Positions 7,083 through 10,839 of a stretch of 10,839 nt of DNA are shown here, piece after piece (positions within the stretch are counted from its first letter, which is position 1; every line of letters begins with the position of its first letter). The DNA comes from Planctomycetaceae bacterium (GTDB lineage: Bacteria > Planctomycetota > Planctomycetia > Pirellulales > Thermoguttaceae). The DNA is taken from the NCBI GenBank assembly GCA_031287585.1, contig JAITST010000349.1:1-10839 (forward strand), written 5' to 3'. A program made the translations under genes and the position numbers. The notes under the pieces are model-generated. The model made no database searches. It saw nothing but the letters and a program-made list of their open reading frames with translations, and was not told the DNA's origin.

Positions 7083-7468
7083 AATATTAAGTATCAATCA
7101 GAGAATAACTCGTCCAGAATTTTTCTGTCTGAACACGATTGAAAATTGTTTGTGTCGCGATGTAATCGTAATCCAAAATGTTGATTATGGAACGTCAAAC
7201 GTATCTGGTGACGCTTGTCGTAAAGAAACAACGCAAATCCTTACCCCGTAAGGGGTTAAATATGGATAACCCCGTGCGACAGCACGGGGTAGGTACACAC
7301 AAAAACCGAACCCCGTAGGGGTTCAACAAGAACCGCCACTGACTACAACCACTTTGTTCAACCCCTTACGGGGTAAGGACTCTTTGTCAACATCTATTAA
7401 GTGGTAATGTAAGTAGCGCATCCGTCGCCTATTGCTATGTCAAGAATGTTTTATTGTTTTACGGTGAC
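7083..7468 (+). repeat. Interspersed repeat, copy C with inserted palindrome cassette
   Basis: The longest copy. 7083-7130 matches the trpA-proximal end of copy A. 7131-7238 is the core shared with A and B. 7239-7378 is a palindrome-rich cassette. 7379-7468 matches the tail of copy B. It therefore holds in one place all the segments seen separately in A and B. It lies in the spacer between the divergent protease and surface-protein genes, with the promoter of the latter about 210 nt downstream. Confidence 0.88.
7239..7378. mobile_element. REPIN-like palindromic cassette (140 nt)
   Basis: The cassette is bounded by CCTTACCCCGTAAGGGGTT plus three more bases (7239-7260) and its inverted copy (7357-7378), 21 of 22 identical. 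Inside are the hairpin CCCCGTGC-GACA-GCACGGGG (7270-7289) and the palindrome GAACCCC-GTA-GGGGTTC (7308-7324). Two inverted palindromic repeats around a spacer is the layout of a REPIN, which in other bacteria is mobilised by a RAYT transposase encoded elsewhere. No transposase is present here. Copy B shows only one palindrome at the equivalent position. Confidence 0.6.
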
Positions 7469-7550
7469 CAATTTAATAAGGTTATGTTTGTAAAAATAAG
7501 TTTTTTTCGCAGGTAGTCAGGGATAGAATACACAAAATAAAAACAATATC

Positions 7551-7575
7551 CTCCGTGTCCCCAGTGCCTCCGTGC
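7551..7575 (-). repeat. CACGGAG-type degenerate tandem repeat
   Basis: On the minus strand this reads GCACGGAGG, CACTGGGGA, CACGGAG: three degenerate units of the CACGGAGG kind. Similar short repeats are scattered through many environmental bacterial genomes without known function. Confidence 0.55.
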
Positions 7576-7585
7576 GCAACACCAA

Positions 7586-7610
7586 CAATTTTCAGCCGTG
7601 TTCGGTATAG
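7586..7610 (-). repeat. Short solo fragment of the interspersed repeat
   Basis: On the minus strand it reads CTATACCGAACACG followed by GCTGAAAATTG, matching 5566-5590 of copy B (including CTATACCGAA, which lies just outside the core shared with copies A and C) with two differences. The match ends soon after, so this is a fragment only. Confidence 0.65.
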
Positions 7611-7635
7611 TCGAACTTTTTCATCCCGAAAAAAA

Positions 7636-7662
7636 ATCCAAAAATTTCTGAAAATTTTGGAT
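7636..7662. terminator. AT-rich inverted repeat, possible minus-strand terminator
   Basis: ATCCAAAAATTT and AAAATTTTGGAT form a 12-bp stem with one mismatch and a 3-nt loop. On the minus strand the stem is followed by eight T, terminator-like. There is no minus-strand gene just upstream that it would serve, and the stem is poor in GC. It could instead be a binding site upstream of the promoter at 7680-7708. Confidence 0.35.
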
Positions 7663-7679
7663 TTTCGGTACTCCGCATA

Positions 7680-7708
7680 TTGTAAAACTGGTAAATGGGG
7701 ATTATAAT
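7680..7708 (+). promoter_or_regulatory. Sigma70-like promoter before the surface-protein gene
   Basis: TTGTAA (7680-7685, 4/6 to TTGACA) is followed by exactly 17 nt and then TATAAT (7703-7708, 6/6). Transcription would start near 7715. It is the best promoter in the 870-nt spacer, and it is oriented towards the small ORF at 7763 and the large Gly-rich gene. Confidence 0.65.
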
Positions 7709-7762
7709 TCCACCATTACGCTGTCTTTTGCGTTTTGCTTTTACCTGATTTGGTCGTTCATT

Positions 7763-7990
7763 ATGGCTGGATTAGGAGGTTTGAGTAAAAACTTACGATT
7801 ACGCGACTTTGAAATTATCAGAAACTTTAACGTTTGTGTTGATTTAGTTAAAACAATTAATCGTTTTTGTCCATTAAATTATGTTGCTCCCGAAAATAAT
7901 AGTAGAGTTACGCCTGATTTCGACGATAGTAGCGAGAATGGTTCTCTGCGTTTTGACAAAACCGGTGGGTCATCGTTTGGCGTTTTATAG
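7763..7990 (+). CDS. Hypothetical small protein, doubtful
   Basis: A possible 75-residue protein, about 50 nt downstream of the likely transcription start. I do not recognise it. It has no signal peptide or membrane helix; the N-terminal part contains LRLRDFEIIRNF and the end is acidic then Gly/Ser-rich. An AGGAGG (7774-7779) lies inside the ORF, directly before an in-frame TTG and so too close to serve it. The ORF may simply be part of a long leader of the surface-protein mRNA, or a remnant of an earlier N-terminus of that gene. Confidence 0.25.
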   Translation: MAGLGGLSKNLRLRDFEIIRNFNVCVDLVKTINRFCPLNYVAPENNSRVTPDFDDSSENGSLRFDKTGGSSFGVL

Positions 7991-8045
7991 CGTCAGTTTA
8001 CCGTTACTCAACAAAAAAAGACACGAAAAGGGAAGGGCTTTAATT

Positions 8046-8150
8046 ATGAGAAATCTCCGTTTGCCGAAGATGCCGGCCAAAGCCGAAAATGACAATTTTG
8101 GTAAAATAGATAATTTAGGCAATTATGGGGGGGGGGGGCAACGCTGGTAG
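8046..8150 (+). other. Alternative start and leader frame of the surface protein, closed by the G-tract in the present state
   Basis: ATG at 8046 is preceded by GGGAAGGG (8030-8037) at 8-nt spacing, the best ribosome-binding candidate for the downstream gene. It reads MRNLRLPKMPAKAENDNFG, then KIDNLGNY and four Gly from the G-tract, then Gln-Arg-Trp and a stop at 8148-8150. If the G-tract were 11 (or 14) long, the frame would continue into GNAGSLITSS and on through the signal peptide, giving a leader of about 80 residues. Such long leaders are known for large autotransporter-type proteins. Whether this or the ATG at 8125 is the true start cannot be decided from sequence. Confidence 0.5.
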
Positions 8151-10839
8151 TTTAATCACGTCTTCACCGTTGTCAGATATTATTCTGACCGCTCTTCCCC
8201 GCCCTCTGCGAAAATTTTCAACGATCCGTACCGCTCTCGGTGCTATTGCTCTTACTGGTTGCCTTTGTGTAACCTCTCAAAATGCTTGGGCGGCTGATGG
8301 TGCCAACGGTACTGCTGGTTCGGCTGGCGCTGCCCAAAATACGACGATTACAACACAAGCCAACATCACTGCTGTTGCTGCTTGGGGTACGGTTGGAAAC
8401 GCTGGAGGTGCGGCTGGCGCTGGTGATGACGGCAATCCGGGTACGGGCAGCGGTTTCGTTTCCGGTGGTGCTCTTGCAACGGTTGGCGGGGCAGGCGATA
8501 AGGGTGGAACCGGCGGCGCGGGCGGTGCAGGTGGAACTCTCTCTGTCAACGTTACTCCCAGTTTAGCAACAGACGTTCTTGATTTTTCCAGCACGATTTT
8601 CGGTGCTGACGGTGCCGCTGGACTCATTGGCGGAAACGCGGGCGATGGCGGAGGCGGCGGAAGCGGAGAGGGTTTTCAAATTGGTTCTTCGCCCTATCGA
8701 AATGGTGCCAACGGCGGCATTGGCGGTGTCGGCGGTAACGGAGGAATTGGCGGTGCGGCTGGTGAGGTTACATTTACGATATCAGACGGTATTGTTTCCT
8801 TTGTTTCGGGAACTCAATTCGGCGGAACTGGCGGAATCGGCGGTGCCGGTAGCGCGGGCGGTGCGGGCGGTGAAGGCGGATTTGGAGCCGATGGTCAAGC
8901 CGCAACGCAGTTCACTGCTCTCTACAACGGCGGTAACGGTGGCAATGGCGGTAATGGTGGAATTGGCGGCAACGGCGGAGCCGGAGGAAATGGCGCGAAC
9001 GCAACTTTGACTCTTTCCGGCGGCACCACAACTTTCACAAACGCAATCTTTGGCGGTAGTGGCGGCAACGGTGGAAATGGCGGTGCCGCTGGCGCGGGAG
9101 GCGCGGGAGGTGATCGCGGCGAACAAGGGACTGGCAACAGTGCCGGTAACGCTGGAGCCGCTGGCTCAATCGGTCAAGCAGGCAATGGCGGAAACGGCGG
9201 GAACGCTGGTAATGGAACATTGACCGTCAATAGCGGTGGTGTTGTCAATTTTGCCGGTACAACTTATTTCGGCGGAACTGCCGGCACAGGCGGAACCGGT
9301 AGAGTGAATGGTATTGCTGGTGCGGGTCCGAGTAACTCATCTTTGACAGTCAGCAATGGCGGAACGGTTAATCTCGCGTCGGGAAGTGCGATCAACTTTC
9401 GAGGAACCGGCAATACGATGAGTGTTGCGAGCGGTGCGACTCTGCAATCCGATGGTGCCGCAAGCATTACCGGCTTGAACACGTTCACGTTCACCATCAA
9501 CGGCGGTTCGACACTCGCCAATACCGGTACCGGCGCGTTGACAATCAATGCGAGTACGTTCATTACAGACGCGACTAATACGAATAAGATTACTCTCAAT
9601 GCGGTCAGCGGCGGAGCGTTTCTTACAACGAGCGGCGGTTCATTGAATCTTGCAACGGGTAACCAGTCGGCATCTGCGTTTGACCTTTCCGGTTATCGTA
9701 CAGGGACAACAGTAACCAAATCAAGTAACACGTACAGTCTGAATCTCGGCGGCGGTGCTATGAATCTCACTTGGGTTGGCGCGAGCGGAAATACTTGGGA
9801 GAACGGTGCTGGTAAGGGCGGCAGTAACTGGGAAGATTCGCTGGCGGCTAATCAAGATTTCTATAATACCGATACTGCAAACTTTAATGCGGCTAATAAT
9901 GGTACCGTTAATATCTTTACAAGTGGTGTTGCGGCACATACAGTCAACATTAACAACGGTAGTACCTACACGTTTACTGGCGGCGTAATGACCGCAGGTA
10001 CGTTGAATGTTGCCGGAGGCGCAACGTTGACTCTCAGTGATACAAACAACATTGGCGCAACGAATATCGCAGCGACAGGAACGGTAACAGCGAGTCAATC
10101 CGACTCGCTCGGAACCGGAACAGTTGCCAACGCAGGTACGTTGAATCTCAATGGTGCCGGTACTGTGAGCAATGTTCTTTCTGGTGCGGGAGATGTCAAT
10201 GTCAATGATGATATTGTATTGACCGGAAACAGCACGGCGACGGGAACGTTGACCGTTGCGGCGGGCAAATCACTGACTATCGGAAGCGGGACGACCGGCA
10301 GTTACGCAGGTAATATCGCCAATGGCGGTACCAGTGTTACGTTCGACCGCAGTAATGATTTAACTTATGGCGGCGTTTTGAGTGGTACTGGAAATGTTAT
10401 CCAAGCCGGTGCCGGGACATTGATGCTTTCCGGTACAAATACTTACACCGGTACAACGGCAGTCAACGCCGGAAAAGTTGTCGTGAACAATATCAGTGCA
10501 TTGGGAACAGGTTCGGTATCGGTTGGCGCGAGCGGTGCAACATTGGATGTGAACGGGAACAGCGTAACCAATGCCATTACGCTCAACGGCGGCTCGCTCG
10601 TCAATGATAACACAACAACATCCGCAACGCTCGCGGGTGCAACGCTTGGTGCAAATTCCAAAGTTGGCGGCAGCGGCGACGTAACATTTAATACAGCGTT
10701 CACAGGTACGTATGCTCTGGAAAAAGTTGGAACAGGAACAACAACGTTGACTGCGGATAACACGGCGTTGACCGGTACAACGATAAGTGCGGGCAAACTG
10801 AGATTGACCGGCAGTGGTACTGCGGGAAATGTCACATTG
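8125..10839 (+). CDS. Large secreted Gly-rich, beta-strand-repeat surface protein (autotransporter-like), 3' partial
   Basis: The frame stays open from the ATG at 8125 to the window edge (905 codons), so the C-terminus is unseen. The leader contains the charged segment PRPLRKFSTIRT and the hydrophobic core ALGAIALTGCLCVTS, with likely cleavage after QNAWA (8281-8295), predicting export. From there to about 9330 the protein is Gly/Asn/Ala-rich (GGNGG-type, superficially like PGRS proteins), arranged in about 72-79-residue modules each containing a strand pair. Near 9769-9860 is a TWVGASGNTWENG...NWED block, typical of secreted proteins with autotransporter-associated repeats. At 10372-10490 and about 10699-10810 are repeats like the autotransporter-associated beta-strand repeat (for example GTLMLSGTNTYTGTTAVNAG). 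A beta-helix exposed on the cell surface is likely. Whether a C-terminal beta-barrel or another anchor follows is unknown. The start is uncertain because of the 12-G run. Confidence 0.85.
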   Translation, partial: MGGGGNAGSLITSSPLSDIILTALPRPLRKFSTIRTALGAIALTGCLCVTSQNAWAADGANGTAGSAGAAQNTTITTQANITAVAAWGTVGNAGGAAGAGDDGNPGTGSGFVSGGALATVGGAGDKGGTGGAGGAGGTLSVNVTPSLATDVLDFSSTIFGADGAAGLIGGNAGDGGGGGSGEGFQIGSSPYRNGANGGIGGVGGNGGIGGAAGEVTFTISDGIVSFVSGTQFGGTGGIGGAGSAGGAGGEGGFGADGQAATQFTALYNGGNGGNGGNGGIGGNGGAGGNGANATLTLSGGTTTFTNAIFGGSGGNGGNGGAAGAGGAGGDRGEQGTGNSAGNAGAAGSIGQAGNGGNGGNAGNGTLTVNSGGVVNFAGTTYFGGTAGTGGTGRVNGIAGAGPSNSSLTVSNGGTVNLASGSAINFRGTGNTMSVASGATLQSDGAASITGLNTFTFTINGGSTLANTGTGALTINASTFITDATNTNKITLNAVSGGAFLTTSGGSLNLATGNQSASAFDLSGYRTGTTVTKSSNTYSLNLGGGAMNLTWVGASGNTWENGAGKGGSNWEDSLAANQDFYNTDTANFNAANNGTVNIFTSGVAAHTVNINNGSTYTFTGGVMTAGTLNVAGGATLTLSDTNNIGATNIAATGTVTASQSDSLGTGTVANAGTLNLNGAGTVSNVLSGAGDVNVNDDIVLTGNSTATGTLTVAAGKSLTIGSGTTGSYAGNIANGGTSVTFDRSNDLTYGGVLSGTGNVIQAGAGTLMLSGTNTYTGTTAVNAGKVVVNNISALGTGSVSVGASGATLDVNGNSVTNAITLNGGSLVNDNTTTSATLAGATLGANSKVGGSGDVTFNTAFTGTYALEKVGTGTTTLTADNTALTGTTISAGKLRLTGSGTAGNVTL
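8127..8138 (+). repeat. Homopolymer of 12 G at the start of the surface-protein gene
   Basis: An uninterrupted run of twelve G. Its first G is the third base of the ATG at 8125. Runs of this length at the 5' end of surface-protein genes are classical slipped-strand (phase-variation) sites. It is also a common place for sequencing or assembly error. Confidence 0.9.
8521..9300 (+). repeat. Tandem modules in the Gly-rich domain
   Basis: Four similar strand motifs start near 8533 (GTLSVNV), 8761 (GEVTFTISDG), 8998 (NATLTLSGG) and 9214 (GTLTVNSGG), spaced 216-237 nt. Each is followed by a second strand (such as IVSFVSGTQFGG or VVNFAGTTYFGG) and a Gly-rich tract. The modules are diverged, so they arose by old duplication or are under fold constraint rather than being recent copies. 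Confidence 0.65.

Noticed and set aside
7239..7378. CRISPR-like array of palindromes
   Set aside because: The palindromes differ in sequence and orientation and are unevenly spaced, with no constant direct repeat or spacers and no cas gene.
7774..7783. AGGAGG followed by TTG as a start site
   Set aside because: The Shine-Dalgarno-like sequence is only one base from the TTG, too close to work.
8277..9599. Several minus-strand Pro/Ala-rich open frames opposite the Gly-rich gene
   Set aside because: They are the complement of GGN/GCN codon repeats in the large plus-strand gene, which has a signal peptide and recognised repeats.

Overview
The window looks like chromosomal DNA from a mid-GC bacterium. 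I lean towards Planctomycetota (PVC group), probably Pirellulales-like. The reasons are a DUF1570-like secreted metalloprotease, an FtsQ-like POTRA protein away from any division cluster, a lone trpA, and a very large secreted Gly-rich protein with autotransporter-associated strand repeats. Shine-Dalgarno sequences are weak or absent before most genes. The phylum call is inference and has not been tested by any search.

Layout, left to right: (1) positions 1-220, one copy (A) of an interspersed non-coding repeat, ending just short of the trpA stop codon; (2) 228-1016, trpA on the minus strand; (3) a short divergent spacer with a good sigma70-like promoter; (4) 1182-2771, a secreted gluzincin metalloprotease-like protein; (5) a spacer with ATTTTAG heptads, a 12-bp hairpin and a stand-alone palindromic element; (6) 2978-3763, the FtsQ-like protein, followed after 5 nt by (7) 3769-5373, a TaqI/Eco57I-type adenine DNA methyltransferase with no nuclease visible; (8) 5374-5818, a convergent spacer with repeat copy B; (9) 5819-6892, a secreted trypsin-like serine protease on the minus strand; (10) 6893-7762, about 870 nt without a convincing gene, holding repeat copy C, a CACGGAG-type repeat, an AT-rich inverted repeat and a strong promoter; (11) 7763-7990, a doubtful small ORF; (12) from about 8046 or 8125 to the right edge, a large secreted Gly-rich/beta-strand-repeat surface protein that runs off the window.

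The most interesting point is a run of exactly 12 G (8127-8138) at the very start of the surface-protein gene. From the ATG at 8046, which has a purine-rich stretch at Shine-Dalgarno distance, the present tract length leads to a stop at 8148-8150. One G fewer would join that start to the signal peptide and the body of the protein. From the ATG at 8125, the present length is already in frame. The tract is therefore a candidate phase-variation switch, or a switch between two N-termini, although an assembly error in the homopolymer cannot be excluded. The second theme is a family of palindromic repeats. Copy C carries a 140-nt REPIN-like cassette bounded by a 22-nt inverted repeat (21/22 identical), while copy B carries only one 21-nt palindrome at the same place.
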